NCBI RefSeq assembly: GCF_004103715.1
Contig: NZ_CP035282.1
Coordinates: 2,904,673-2,968,672, forward strand
Origin: Acidilutibacter cellobiosedens
GTDB lineage: Bacteria > Bacillota > Clostridia > Tissierellales > Acidilutibacteraceae
Reading direction: 5' to 3'
Length of the DNA stretch: 64,000 nt
Shown: positions 8,486-17,551 of the stretch, in pieces
How the letters are laid out: every line of letters starts with the position of its first letter
Position numbering within the stretch: position 1 is the first letter of the stretch
The notes under the pieces: model-generated
Databases searched by the model: none
What the model was told of the DNA's origin: nothing
What the model saw: the letters and a program-made list of their open reading frames with translations, nothing else
Translations under genes and position numbers: made by a program

Positions 8486-10192
8486 TTATTCCACATTTAT
8501 CTTATTTAAAAGATCTTCTACATCTTGAATAGTACTCAAATTTAATGCCTTATTAACTAATTCTTCCGATTCCTTCTTGGAAGTCTTGCTTATTGTCCAT
8601 CTTGCCTTTAGTATAGATGAAGAACTCATACTAAACTCGTCAAGCCCCATTCCTAACAGCAAAGGAATAAGTTTAGCATCTCCTGCAGCTTCTCCGCACA
8701 TTCCTACCCATATTCCTGCTTTGTGTCCATTTTTAATGGTCATGTTTATAAGTCTGAGAACTGCCGGATGATATTGACTATATAGATAAGAAATATTTTG
8801 ATTTCCTCTATCTACCGCTAAAGTATACTGTATCAAATCATTTGTCCCTATACTAAAGAAGTCTACTTCTTTTGCAAAGATATCAGACTGTATTGCCGTA
8901 GATGGAATTTCTACCATTATACCTACTTCTATATCCTTTGCAAAGGGAATATTTTTTGACTCCAGCTCTTTTTTTACTTCTTCAAGAATTTTTTTTGCTT
9001 CTCTCAATTCCGCTATGTTAGATACCATAGGAAACATTATCTTTACATTTCCATAAATACTTGCTCTCAATATTGCTCTAAGTTGAGTTTTAAATATATC
9101 TTTTCTATCCAGGCACAGTCTTATAGCTCTATATCCTAAAAATGGATTCATTTCTTTTGGAAGATTTAAATATGGAATTTCCTTATCTCCCCCTACATCT
9201 AAAGTACGAATAACCAAAGGTTTCCCTTGAAGTTTTTCTGCAACTACTTTATATGCCTTAAATTGTTCATCTTCTGTTGGAAGTTTATCGTTATCCATAT
9301 AAAGGAATTCAGTTCTGTATAATCCTACTCCTTCACCATCATTTTCTATAACCTTATCTATGTCCTTTGGCGTCCCAATATTCCCTGCAATTTCAACCTT
9401 TATTCCGTCCTTTGATAAGGTTGGTTTTCCTTTCATTTCTTTCAGTTTTAAAACAAATTCTTCATAAGATTTTTTCTTTTCCTTGTATTCTGCTATTTCT
9501 TTCTCAGTAGGATTAAGTATGACAACGCCCTTCTCGCCGTCAATAATCAGCGTATCGCCATCTTTAACCTTTTTAGTAATATCCGAAACTCCGGCCACAG
9601 CCGGTATTTCAAGAGTCCTTGCCATAATAGCCGTATGAGAAGTTCTGCCTCCCTGTTCAGTCACAAACCCTAATACTTTATCTCTTCTCATCTGTGCCGT
9701 ATCCGAAGGAGTCAAATCTACACATACTATTATACATTCTTCTTTAAGTTCGGATAAATCTACACTTTTAATATTAAGAAGTTTAAAAAGCAATCTCTTT
9801 GAAACGTCTTTTAAGTCTAATATTCTTTCCTTTATATATTCATCTTCCATAGTTGCAAATAAGTTAGAATAATCTTCCACACTCTTATTTATTGCCCATT
9901 CCGCATTAACACTACTATTATTAATTTCTTTCTTAACCTGTCCAATAAATTCAGGGTCTTTCAAAATCATTAAATGAGCACTAAATATATCCGCTTCCTC
10001 TTTTCCAACAGTATTAAGAGTATGATTATACAAATCATCAATGTCTTTAACGCTTTCTTCTATAGCATTATCCAGTCTTAGAATTTCTTTTTCCGGATCA
10101 TCCACATGTTTCTTAACAATTTTTATTTCCGGCTCTATCTTCAAAAACGCTTTTCCTATAGAAATACCGGTTGAAGTACCTATTCCCTTCAT
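8486..10192 (-). CDS. ptsI: PTS enzyme I (PEP-protein phosphotransferase)
   Basis: General PTS enzyme I, 568 residues from the ATG at 10190-10192 (AGGAGG seven bases before; an in-frame TTG lies directly upstream). It takes phosphate from phosphoenolpyruvate and passes it to HPr. The phosphorylated histidine is in GGRTSHTAIMART (about residue 186). The PEP-binding barrel shows GVGLYRTEFLYMD near 288, the DFFSIGTNDLIQYTLAVDR region near 455, and the catalytic cysteine in VGMCGEAAGD near 500. It lies 11 bp after ptsH and should energise both PTS regulons in this window. Confidence 0.97.
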   Translation of the reverse strand: MKGIGTSTGISIGKAFLKIEPEIKIVKKHVDDPEKEILRLDNAIEESVKDIDDLYNHTLNTVGKEEADIFSAHLMILKDPEFIGQVKKEINNSSVNAEWAINKSVEDYSNLFATMEDEYIKERILDLKDVSKRLLFKLLNIKSVDLSELKEECIIVCVDLTPSDTAQMRRDKVLGFVTEQGGRTSHTAIMARTLEIPAVAGVSDITKKVKDGDTLIIDGEKGVVILNPTEKEIAEYKEKKKSYEEFVLKLKEMKGKPTLSKDGIKVEIAGNIGTPKDIDKVIENDGEGVGLYRTEFLYMDNDKLPTEDEQFKAYKVVAEKLQGKPLVIRTLDVGGDKEIPYLNLPKEMNPFLGYRAIRLCLDRKDIFKTQLRAILRASIYGNVKIMFPMVSNIAELREAKKILEEVKKELESKNIPFAKDIEVGIMVEIPSTAIQSDIFAKEVDFFSIGTNDLIQYTLAVDRGNQNISYLYSQYHPAVLRLINMTIKNGHKAGIWVGMCGEAAGDAKLIPLLLGMGLDEFSMSSSSILKARWTISKTSKKESEELVNKALNLSTIQDVEDLLNKINVE

Positions 10193-10203
10193 CAAGCTGC
10201 CTC

Positions 10204-10467
10204 CTATTCATTAAACTTGGTTTTTATTAAGTCCACCAGAGACTTTACAGCCTCTTTTTCGTCTTTCCCTTCAGCCTTTATTTCCAATGTATCCCCTTTT
10301 GTTGCTCCCATGCTTAGCACTCCCATTATACTCTTTGCATTAAATTCCTTTCCATCCAGCATAACTTTAACATCAGATTCAAATTTTGAAGCTTCCTTTA
10401 CAAATAAACTCGCAGGCCTTGCATGAAGTCCTGTTTCATTCAACAAAGTTGCTTTTTCAATATACAT
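10204..10467 (-). CDS. ptsH: Phosphocarrier protein HPr
   Basis: An 87-residue HPr with the phosphorylated His15 in TGLHARPAS and the regulatory Ser46 in AKSIMGV. Ser46 is the site of HPr kinase in Firmicutes, implying CcpA-type catabolite control, although neither hprK nor ccpA is in the window. It precedes ptsI in an operon and carries phosphate from enzyme I to the sugar-specific IIA proteins. Confidence 0.97.
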   Translation of the reverse strand: MYIEKATLLNETGLHARPASLFVKEASKFESDVKVMLDGKEFNAKSIMGVLSMGATKGDTLEIKAEGKDEKEAVKSLVDLIKTKFNE

Positions 10468-10558
10468 TTCACAGCCCCCTATAAATTATCAATATCTAAT
10501 ATTTTGTTCATAAAACTGAAATTTTATAACATATAAAAATATAATATCACATCAATTA

Positions 10559-11146
10559 TTATATTTCAATATTCTTCCCAAATGAATTAAATCTCTTATT
10601 TATCATCCATTTTTGAATCAATATAAATATACCCAAAGAAATCAATATGTCTCCTATGCTTATCATTTTAGGAAAAAAATAAGGTTTAGAAATAGGTATT
10701 ATATCACTTAAATAGTAAAGATTAGTGCTACTATTAGCAAAAGTATGAGTTAATAACTTATTTTCTTTGAGAATCCTTATTTGTTCCAAAAAATATGAAC
10801 CATTCATTTCATTTATTGCAACGGGCATTTTCCCTTTATTAAAAATGATACATATAAAATTAAGAATTGTACCGGCAAAAATTATTTTCATTCCTAACTC
10901 TTCAATATTAAGCCCGATACCTATGAGAAGAAGAATATAAGCTAATCCGCGTATGTATATAAAATTTTCATTAATAAATATTGATAAAAAATTTTCCTGT
11001 TTTGCAATCAGTATACTTGCAATATTAATAATAAAACTAAAAAAAATAAAACCACTTCCCCTTATACGAAAAAAACCTAAATTTTTAATCTTACCTTTTC
11101 TTAATTTCCCCACAATTAATGAAAGTCCCAGAGCTTCTATTATCAT
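10559..11146 (-). CDS. DUF5317-like integral membrane protein
   Basis: About 195 residues with five or six hydrophobic helices. The FNKGKMPV motif near residue 108 and the C-terminal PYFFPKMISIGDILISLGI segment match the DUF5317 family, of unknown function and common in Clostridia. The start chosen is the ATG at 11144-11146, preceded by GGGAG eight bases away; a further in-frame ATG lies five codons upstream inside that binding site. It follows no clear operon partner. Confidence 0.7.
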   Translation of the reverse strand: MIIEALGLSLIVGKLRKGKIKNLGFFRIRGSGFIFFSFIINIASILIAKQENFLSIFINENFIYIRGLAYILLLIGIGLNIEELGMKIIFAGTILNFICIIFNKGKMPVAINEMNGSYFLEQIRILKENKLLTHTFANSSTNLYYLSDIIPISKPYFFPKMISIGDILISLGIFILIQKWMINKRFNSFGKNIEI

Positions 11147-11412
11147 ATAATTCACTCCCATGCCTATTTAAATTGTTTCTATTTTTTATTGCTTATTGGC
11201 TTATTTTATTATAACAAATCAGGCAAAGTTTTTCTCTTATTTATTCTCAGATAACTCATATTTTTTTATAACAATTTAATTTGATTTTTTAAATTTCAGT
11301 CAATAATTACATAATCAACCTTTATTAAAATAAATAGCTATAATATTCCTTGTATTTCATTAAATATTATGGTGAAAATAAAATACACAAACTCATTTAA
11401 GAGGTGAACTTA
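11147..11412. other. Divergent intergenic region
   Basis: About 265 bp of A+T-rich sequence between the DUF5317 gene and the SASP-like gene, so it should hold two divergent promoters. No confident sigma factor site could be assigned by eye. Confidence 0.4.
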
Positions 11413-11595
11413 ATGAAAAATATCGATTTCAATGCAAAAATTGCGATAGAACAGTTCAAAATTGAAATGAGCAGAGAATTAGGATTAGAAAATAGTATAT
11501 TAAATATATCACATAAAGACAATTCAAATGAGCAAATAACAAAAAATCTTATAGAAAATGAAAAAATTTCAAATAAGAAACAGCCCCAATATTGA
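11413..11595 (+). CDS. Short alpha/beta SASP-like protein, C-terminal half missing
   Basis: A 60-residue protein with IAIEQFKIEMSRELGLE near residues 9-25, matching the first conserved block of alpha/beta small acid-soluble spore proteins (compare ALNQMKFEIANELGM in the gene at 23636). The second block, with the GGYVGG and RLVEMAQ signatures, is absent and the tail is polar (QITKNLIENEK). The ATG at 11413 follows AAGAGGTG; the GTG at 11404 lies within that ribosome binding site and is not used. It may bind spore DNA weakly or be a degenerate paralogue. Confidence 0.65.
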   Translation: MKNIDFNAKIAIEQFKIEMSRELGLENSILNISHKDNSNEQITKNLIENEKISNKKQPQY

Positions 11596-11606
11596 GGCTG
11601 TTTCTT
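11575..11606. terminator. Terminator overlapping the SASP-like stop codon
   Basis: AAGAAACAGCC and GGCTGTTTCTT form a perfect 11-bp stem around a 10-base loop. The left arm and the TGA stop lie inside or next to the gene's last codons; a T-rich tract follows on the plus strand after 11613. Confidence 0.75.
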
Positions 11607-11617
11607 CATGACCTTTT

Positions 11618-11737
11618 TTATTTTTCCGGAAAAATCTTATTCAACAATTTTATTAAAAAATAAAACACAATAAGTATAAAAAAAGTAGTAATCATTCCAT
11701 ATAAAAGCAACCTTAACCCTTCAGACATAATATCCAT
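11618..11737 (-). CDS. Small OadG-like decarboxylase gamma subunit
   Basis: A 39-residue frame: short N-terminus MDIMSEGLRL, one long hydrophobic helix (about residues 10-32), then a short basic tail ending NKIFPEK. Size and layout, with the MSEGLRLLLYGM lead-in, resemble small sodium-pump decarboxylase gamma (OadG) subunits, which anchor the alpha subunit to the beta pump. The ATG lies four bases after the stop of the beta subunit gene, with AGGGGG directly upstream. No alpha or biotin carrier gene is in the window. Confidence 0.65.
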   Translation of the reverse strand: MDIMSEGLRLLLYGMITTFFILIVFYFLIKLLNKIFPEK

Positions 11738-11741
11738 CCCC

Positions 11742-12854
11742 CTAAGAAAGAAGTGCTATTACTACACTTCCGGCTATTATAGAACCAATCTGCCCCGATA
11801 CATTGGCGCCTACCGCCTGCATCAAAACAAAATTTGTAGGATCCGCTTCTTTAGCTAATCTCTGAATAACTCTTGCGGACATAGGAAAAGCAGAAATCCC
11901 TGCCGCCCCGACCATCGGATTGTATTTCTTCTTAACAAACAAATTTAAAAATTTTGCAAAAAGTACTCCTCCTGCTGTATCGAATACAAAAGCAAACAAA
12001 CCTAATGCCATTATCATTCCCGTTCTAACATTTATGAAAGCGTCTGCAGTCATGGTAGAACCTATTGTGATTCCTAATAAAATAGTAACTAAATTTGCTA
12101 ATTCGTTTTGAGCAGTTTGGGAAAGCCTTTCCACCACTCCGCATTCTCTTATCAAATTTCCAAACATCAAAAGTCCTATTAAAGTTACGCTTATTGGTGC
12201 AATAATTCCCGCCACAATAGTTACACATATTGGAAATAATATTTTAACCGTCTTCGAAACCTTTACTTCTTTATATTCCATTCTTATTTTTCTTTCTTCC
12301 TTTGTAGTAAGAAGTTTTATAATTGCCGGCTGGATAATAGGAACCAATGACATATAAGAATAAGCCGCCACAGAAATAGGCCCTAAGAGATGCTTAGCAA
12401 ATTTGCTGGCAACAAATATGGAAGTAGGTCCATCTGCCGCACCTATTATTCCTATAGAGGCAGCTTCTTTAATATTAAATCCTAACATAAGTGCAAACAA
12501 TATGGTCATGAATATTCCGAATTGAGCAGCGGCTCCAAAGAATAACATTGACGGCATTTGAAGAAGAGGAGTAAAATCAACCATTGCACCTACTGCAACA
12601 AACATCAAAGCCGGAAACAGTTCGGTGGTTATTCCTGCATTTTTAAGTATTCCAAGAACCCCTTCGTTACTTGCTATTCCTGCAATACCGGGAACCACGG
12701 GAATATTAGCTAAAATAGCGCCAAATCCTATAGGAAGAAGAAGCATCGGTTCATAGCCTTTTTTTATGGCAAGGAATATAAGTGTACCTCCGATAATAAA
12801 CATTGCTATCTGCTTAATGGTCAGAGCTTCGATTCCTACTAATAATTGTTCCAA
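11742..12854 (-). CDS. Sodium-translocating decarboxylase beta subunit (OadB/GcdB/MmdB family)
   Basis: About 370 residues and roughly ten membrane helices. Beta-subunit landmarks are LLPIGFGAILANIP near residue 38, GAADGPTSIFVASKF near 138, GNLIRECGVVERL near 232 and NPMVGAAGISAFPMSARV near 313. The family couples decarboxylation of a carboxybiotin-borne CO2 to outward sodium pumping. The start is probably the TTG at 12854, which follows AAAGGAGG by seven bases; the upstream in-frame ATG at 12881 would place that Shine-Dalgarno inside the gene. With only a small gamma-like gene beside it, the alpha subunit must be elsewhere. Confidence 0.88.
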   Translation of the reverse strand: MEQLLVGIEALTIKQIAMFIIGGTLIFLAIKKGYEPMLLLPIGFGAILANIPVVPGIAGIASNEGVLGILKNAGITTELFPALMFVAVGAMVDFTPLLQMPSMLFFGAAAQFGIFMTILFALMLGFNIKEAASIGIIGAADGPTSIFVASKFAKHLLGPISVAAYSYMSLVPIIQPAIIKLLTTKEERKIRMEYKEVKVSKTVKILFPICVTIVAGIIAPISVTLIGLLMFGNLIRECGVVERLSQTAQNELANLVTILLGITIGSTMTADAFINVRTGMIMALGLFAFVFDTAGGVLFAKFLNLFVKKKYNPMVGAAGISAFPMSARVIQRLAKEADPTNFVLMQAVGANVSGQIGSIIAGSVVIALLS

Positions 12855-13399
12855 AATAATACCTCCTTTTGTAATTTTCATTTTTTAATGCATGAACCTT
12901 TTTATTTAAATAATAAAGACTTTCATCTAACTACAAAACGATTAAATAAAAGTCTTAAATTTTATACCCTTTTATTTAATTAAACCCCCCATGATTAAAA
13001 CATGACATTCCTGCTTTATTAATCTTATAAATCTGTATCTCTTAAACATAATTCAGATAGTTTTCGACCCGCCATCGTCTACCATTTATATATCATTTAT
13101 TGCATTTTTTGTCTTTTCATGACACACTTGATTCGCATTTATATCTCCATCATGGATTGTTTTACATTTTGAACATTCTTCACTCTCTACATTTAGATTC
13201 TCTATCCTCTTGTTTTTATATGCATATATGGTATGTATTTTAAAATGTATATGTTTTTACCCTCCACCTTCCCATGCTGAAACTCAATATTTTTACTTAT
13301 AAAATTATAGCTTGTACTACAAAGCCAATTTCATTATAAACTAAAAGAAAGCGTTTTTCAAGCATGAACTAATTTAATTTCCATCCCATTTTATAAAAT
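12855..13399. other. Gene-free interval upstream of the decarboxylase beta gene
   Basis: About 545 bp, very A+T rich. On the minus strand it would be a long leader for oadB. One stem, AAGACTTT with AAAAGTCTT, lies near 12919-12954. A short G-rich tract (minus strand GACGATGGCGGGTCGAAAAC, about 13060-13079) stands out but matches no riboswitch I can name. No gene is seen. Confidence 0.45.
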
Positions 13400-14236
13400 T
13401 TATAAATTCAAAAATTCTCCGATACATATGGTTTCTGCACTGCCTTTCATGTATATATCATAATTATCATTTAAGCATACCTGAATTTTTCCTCCTTCCA
13501 TATTAACTTCCACCTTCTTGTTTAATTTTCCAAGAATATTTCCTATAACTACGCTGGCACAGGAACCCGTTCCGCAGCCCAACGTCCTCCCCGCGCCTCT
13601 CTCCCATGTATATATGTTTATATGACCTTTATCAATTATTTCTACAAAATTCACATTCGTTTTCTTGGGAAATATTTTGTTCAATTCTATTTTCCTTCCG
13701 ACATTATTTATGTCTATCTCTTTTATATTATCCACAAATATGACCGTATGAGGAACTCCCACAAGTACTGAAGAAAATTGAATTTTCTTATCACCGATGT
13801 TTAAATTTTCCAGCAAAACTTTTTTCTTGTTAATATCTACAGGAATCTGAGTGCTTTCAAATATAGGGTAACCCATATTAACCTTCACTGATGTTACTTT
13901 ATTATCCTTGTCTGTTTCTAATTCTACGGTTTTAATACCTGATAATGTCTCTATTGTAAATGTCTTAATATCTATCAGCTCATTTTCATAAACATATTTT
14001 GCAAAGCATCTTATTCCATTCCCACACATTTCACCTTCTGAACCGTCTGAGTTATAATATACCATTTTTATATCAGCCCAACTGCTTTTTTCGCAGATCA
14101 TTATTCCATCTCCGCCTACACTAAAATGTCTGTCGCAACATCTTAAGGCTAATTTTTCATAATCCTTTATGGTATATTCAAATCCATTAAATATAATAAA
14201 ATCATTCCCGGCTGCTACCATTTTAGTAAATCTCAT
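13400..14236 (-). CDS. dapF: Diaminopimelate epimerase
   Basis: Converts LL-diaminopimelate to the meso form for lysine and peptidoglycan synthesis. The 278 residues carry the N-terminal MVAAGNDF motif, the first catalytic cysteine in MCGNGIRCFA (Cys71) and the second in GCGTGSCASVV. It stands alone; lysA, the next pathway step, is 8 kb away at 21961. The ATG has TAGGAG upstream. Confidence 0.96.
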   Translation of the reverse strand: MRFTKMVAAGNDFIIFNGFEYTIKDYEKLALRCCDRHFSVGGDGIMICEKSSWADIKMVYYNSDGSEGEMCGNGIRCFAKYVYENELIDIKTFTIETLSGIKTVELETDKDNKVTSVKVNMGYPIFESTQIPVDINKKKVLLENLNIGDKKIQFSSVLVGVPHTVIFVDNIKEIDINNVGRKIELNKIFPKKTNVNFVEIIDKGHINIYTWERGAGRTLGCGTGSCASVVIGNILGKLNKKVEVNMEGGKIQVCLNDNYDIYMKGSAETICIGEFLNL

Positions 14237-14409
14237 GTTTTCAACTCCTATTTCTATCTTTTATTATAAAAATTATTTTTTTGTTCTTAATATAATGATT
14301 ATATTTTTTATTTTACCATATAATTTAATCTTGCTCAATTTTTAATAATATTACAGTAGAATCGATTTGTTGTAGAAAAAAGGATTATTAAAAACTTTTT
14401 TAAAATATA

Positions 14410-14478
14410 TTGACATATTTAATAATAGGAGTAAAGTAATATTGTACATAAATAAAAACTCTGAACATATGTAAAAAT
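14410..14478 (+). promoter_or_regulatory. Promoter and operator-like site of the sorC-gutM-PTS transcript
   Basis: TTGACA (14410-14415), a 16-base spacer and TAAAGT (14432-14437) form a sigma-A-type promoter. Downstream lies TCTGAACATATGTAAAAAT (14460-14478), centred on the palindrome ACATATGT. The same arrangement with one base changed recurs at 18181-18250 ahead of the catabolic genes, and nowhere else that I saw, so it is probably the SorC regulator's site. Confidence 0.7.
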
Positions 14479-14496
14479 ACTATAGGAGATATTTAA

Positions 14497-15453
14497 ATGA
14501 GAAAAATTATAGACGATAAGAGATTATTAATTAAATGCAGTGTAATGTACTATATGCAGTATAAAACCCAAAATGAAATATCTAATATTCTTGGTATTTC
14601 AAGGCCGACTGTTTCGAGGCTTTTAAAGGAGGCAAAAGATGAAGGTATTGTAAAAATACAGATACAGGATTTTAAGGAGAATTATAATCATTTTGAACGA
14701 TTAGAAGATGAAATTGAAAGAAAGTATGGACTTTTGGAAGTTATAATAGTAAATGATGAAAATGATGAAAATACTCTAAAACAGGAGCTTGGCAAAGCAA
14801 CCGCAAGATATTTGGAAAGAATATTAAAGAACAAAGATATTGTGGGTGTATCAATGGGTACAACATTGAAAGAAATATATAAATTCGTCAGCAGCGAATC
14901 CAAAGTTGACGCCACATTTATACCGTTAATTGGCGGAGTGGGTCAAATAGGTATAGAACTGCATGCTAATCAGATTGTTATGGATTTATCAAGAGCTTTC
15001 AAGGGAAAATTCAAATTGCTTCATGCACCGGCTGTAATTTCAGATATAAATATAAAAGAAAATTTTGAAAAAGAAAAAAGTTTGAAAGAAGTTATAAATT
15101 ATATCTATAAAGCGAATGTCGCTATAGTTGGTATCGGTGCGCCCACAGAAACCTCAACCCTTATGGCAACGGGATATTTTGATGCAGCATATATGAAAAA
15201 TATAAAAAAACTTAAAGCAGTCGGTGATATTTGTCTGCAATTCTTTGATATTGATGGTAATTATGAAAAATTTCCTGATAACAAAAAAGTATTTGGAATA
15301 GAACTTCAAAAACTTAAAAATATCGATAGAGTTATAGGCGTAGCTGGGGGAAATGAAAAATCAGAATCAATCATTGGCGCAATAAAGGGCAAATATATAA
15401 ATGTGCTTATAACAAATTATAGTTGTGCAAAAAAAATAAATGAATTTGTTTAA
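14497..15453 (+). CDS. SorC/DeoR-type sugar-binding transcriptional regulator
   Basis: 318 residues: an N-terminal helix-turn-helix (QNEISNILGISRPTVSRLL, about residues 24-43) and a SorC sugar-phosphate binding domain (about 60-318) with VSMGTTLKEIY near 124, a PLIGGVGQ block near 147 and GIGAPTETST near 214. SorC proteins respond to a phosphorylated pathway intermediate. It is the first gene of a polyol PTS transcript, and a shared operator-like motif lies ahead of it and of the catabolic genes, suggesting autoregulation and control of both. Confidence 0.88.
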   Translation: MRKIIDDKRLLIKCSVMYYMQYKTQNEISNILGISRPTVSRLLKEAKDEGIVKIQIQDFKENYNHFERLEDEIERKYGLLEVIIVNDENDENTLKQELGKATARYLERILKNKDIVGVSMGTTLKEIYKFVSSESKVDATFIPLIGGVGQIGIELHANQIVMDLSRAFKGKFKLLHAPAVISDINIKENFEKEKSLKEVINYIYKANVAIVGIGAPTETSTLMATGYFDAAYMKNIKKLKAVGDICLQFFDIDGNYEKFPDNKKVFGIELQKLKNIDRVIGVAGGNEKSESIIGAIKGKYINVLITNYSCAKKINEFV

Positions 15454-15467
15454 GGTGGGAGATATTT

Positions 15468-15851
15468 ATGGCTAATTTGGCTATTTTGGCATTTGTACTA
15501 ATCGGAGTTCAGTTTGGACTATCCTATTTTCAATTTAGAGACTATAGGAATAAAATAAAAGAATTAAGCAAGAAAGGTACAATAGGTATAGGTATAAAAA
15601 AAGGAAATATAAGACAAGGAAGTATAACTATCCTTGCCTGTGATGAAAAGGGTATCATTACAGATTGTACGGAAATGAAAGGTAGAACCGTATTTTCGCG
15701 ATTTAAAGAAAATCATGATTATGTTGGACAAGATGTACATACTTTAAAAAACAAATTAGAAAATCAAAGTACAAAAGTAAAAAGTTCATTATTAAAAGCC
15801 GTTGAATCAATTGAAAATCAAGTTATAAACAAGCAAGTAAACCTTTTCTAA
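15468..15851 (+). CDS. gutM: GutM-type glucitol operon activator
   Basis: 127 residues with an N-terminal hydrophobic segment (LAILAFVLIGVQFGLSYFQF) followed by a small soluble domain; this is the GutM family, the accessory activator of glucitol PTS operons. It is 14 bp after the SorC regulator with GGTGGGAG before its ATG. The membrane segment implies it acts at the membrane, perhaps sensing transport. Confidence 0.82.
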   Translation: MANLAILAFVLIGVQFGLSYFQFRDYRNKIKELSKKGTIGIGIKKGNIRQGSITILACDEKGIITDCTEMKGRTVFSRFKENHDYVGQDVHTLKNKLENQSTKVKSSLLKAVESIENQVINKQVNLF

Positions 15852-15891
15852 AGGTTTTACTAATAAATATATTTAAGAAAGGAGTCTTATA

Positions 15892-16446
15892 ATGAATGCA
15901 TTAGCTCATGGTGCTCAGGCATTTATTGGCCTGTTTCAAAAGGGAGGTGAACAATTTGTAAACAACATCACTGGTATTCTTCCGACTTTAATAGTTTTGA
16001 TGACAGCAGTAAATGCAGTAGTCAAATTAATCGGAGAAGAAAGAGTACAAAAGTTAGCACAATCTGCGACAAAAAATTTTATCACAAGATATACCGTTTT
16101 CCCATTGTTATCGGTATTTTTCTTGACTAACCCGATGTGTTATACATTTGGAAAATTTCTAAAAGAAAAATATAAACCGGCATTTTACGATTCTGCAGTA
16201 TCGTTTGTTCATCCGATTACAGGTCTTTTCCCTCATGCAAATGCAGCCGAATTGTTTGTTTATATGGGGATTGCAAACGGAATCAGAAAATTAGGATTCG
16301 GTCTCGGTGATTTGGCAATAAGATATTTTATAGTAGGTATTATAGTAATTCTCATAAGAGGTATTGTGACCGAAAAAATAACATCCATTATGATAAGCAG
16401 GAAAAATGTAAAACGCAATTCAGAAAATGTTAAAGTAACTGCATAG
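15892..16446 (+). CDS. srlA: PTS glucitol/sorbitol-family IIC (IIC2) component
   Basis: A 184-residue membrane component of the glucitol-family PTS, with the family landmarks FIGLFQKGGEQFV near residue 12, a FPLLSVFFLTNPMCYTFGKF segment near 66 and SFVHPITGLFPHANAAELFV near 102. It forms the permease with the membrane part of IIB. The gene has AAAGGAG before its ATG and is followed by srlE after 22 bp. Confidence 0.93.
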   Translation: MNALAHGAQAFIGLFQKGGEQFVNNITGILPTLIVLMTAVNAVVKLIGEERVQKLAQSATKNFITRYTVFPLLSVFFLTNPMCYTFGKFLKEKYKPAFYDSAVSFVHPITGLFPHANAAELFVYMGIANGIRKLGFGLGDLAIRYFIVGIIVILIRGIVTEKITSIMISRKNVKRNSENVKVTA

Positions 16447-16468
16447 TTGTGAAAGGAGGAATTTGATT

Positions 16469-17455
16469 ATGTACAGAACCATTAAAATCGAAAAGGGCAA
16501 TGATGGATGGGGAGGACCTCTTATATTAAAACCTACAGAAAAAAAACATATAATCTTAAATGTAACAGGTGGAGGGATATCTCCAATTTCTAAAAGAATC
16601 TCCGAATTATCCGGTGCCGATGTTGTAGACGGATTTAAGACAGGAGTGGATGATGAATCCGAAATTCTCGTAGCTGTTGTTGATTGCGGCGGCACAGCAA
16701 GGTGTGGAGTTTATCCCAAAAAAGGTATAATGACAGTTAATATTACTCCGGTAGGTCAATCAGGACCTTTAGCACAATACATGAAAGAAAGCAATTATGT
16801 GTCAGGTGTAAAAAATGAAAATATTCAACTATTTGAGGATGCTCCTGAAGAATCCTATGCAGTAAATAGCGATGATAAAACCGATACAAAAGCAAAAACG
16901 TATGATTCTCATGAGGAGAAGACAAATATTTTAACCAAAATAGGTAAGGGTACCGGAAAGGTTGTAGGAATATTTTATCAAGCCGGCAGAGAGACAATAG
17001 ATTCCGTGATCAAGAACATACTTCCATTTATGGCATTTGTATCACTGATTGTAGGAATTATACTTAAAACCGGCATTGGAAACTGGATTGCAAAGACAAT
17101 ATCACCATATGCGGGATCATTACCCGGATTACTTATTATATCAGTAATTTGTGCAATTCCCATACTTTCACCCTTACTCGGACCAGGTGCAGTTATAGCT
17201 CAAATAGTCGGAGTACTTGTGGGAACGGAAATCGGATTGGGGCATATACCCCCTCAGTATTCTCTTCCGGCTTTATTTGCAATAGATGCGCAAGCAGGAT
17301 GTGATTTTATACCTGTAGGTCTAAGTCTTGGTGAAGCAAAACCCGAGACTATAGAAATAGGCGTACCCGCGGTATTGTTTTCAAGACTTATAACCGGACC
17401 GATAGCAGTACTTATTGCATATGCCTTTAGCATTGGATTATATGCCCATAGATAA
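16469..17455 (+). CDS. srlE: PTS glucitol/sorbitol-family IIB-IIC1 component
   Basis: About 328 residues: an N-terminal IIB domain with the likely phosphocysteine in VVDCGGTARCGVYP (about residue 74), a polar linker near 130-155, and a C-terminal membrane domain (about 165-325) with PILSPLLGPGAVIAQ and FAIDAQAGCDFIPVGLSLGE. The ATG at 16469 follows GGAGG by eight to nine bases; an in-frame TTG lies two codons upstream. It pairs with the 15892 gene to take up and phosphorylate a polyol. Confidence 0.93.
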   Translation: MYRTIKIEKGNDGWGGPLILKPTEKKHIILNVTGGGISPISKRISELSGADVVDGFKTGVDDESEILVAVVDCGGTARCGVYPKKGIMTVNITPVGQSGPLAQYMKESNYVSGVKNENIQLFEDAPEESYAVNSDDKTDTKAKTYDSHEEKTNILTKIGKGTGKVVGIFYQAGRETIDSVIKNILPFMAFVSLIVGIILKTGIGNWIAKTISPYAGSLPGLLIISVICAIPILSPLLGPGAVIAQIVGVLVGTEIGLGHIPPQYSLPALFAIDAQAGCDFIPVGLSLGEAKPETIEIGVPAVLFSRLITGPIAVLIAYAFSIGLYAHR

Positions 17456-17551
17456 AAAAATATCACAAAGTAAAAACACAACAAAATATTTTTACTTCAT
17501 GATATATTAATAAATATTAATTTAACAATCTTATTCTATCATATGAAAATT

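Noticed and set aside
11404-11412. GTG start for the SASP-like gene
   Set aside because: It is part of the AAGAGGTG ribosome binding site of the ATG at 11413.
12855-13399. Possible riboswitch upstream of the decarboxylase beta gene
   Set aside because: One stem and a G-rich tract are visible, but no known aptamer core could be matched.
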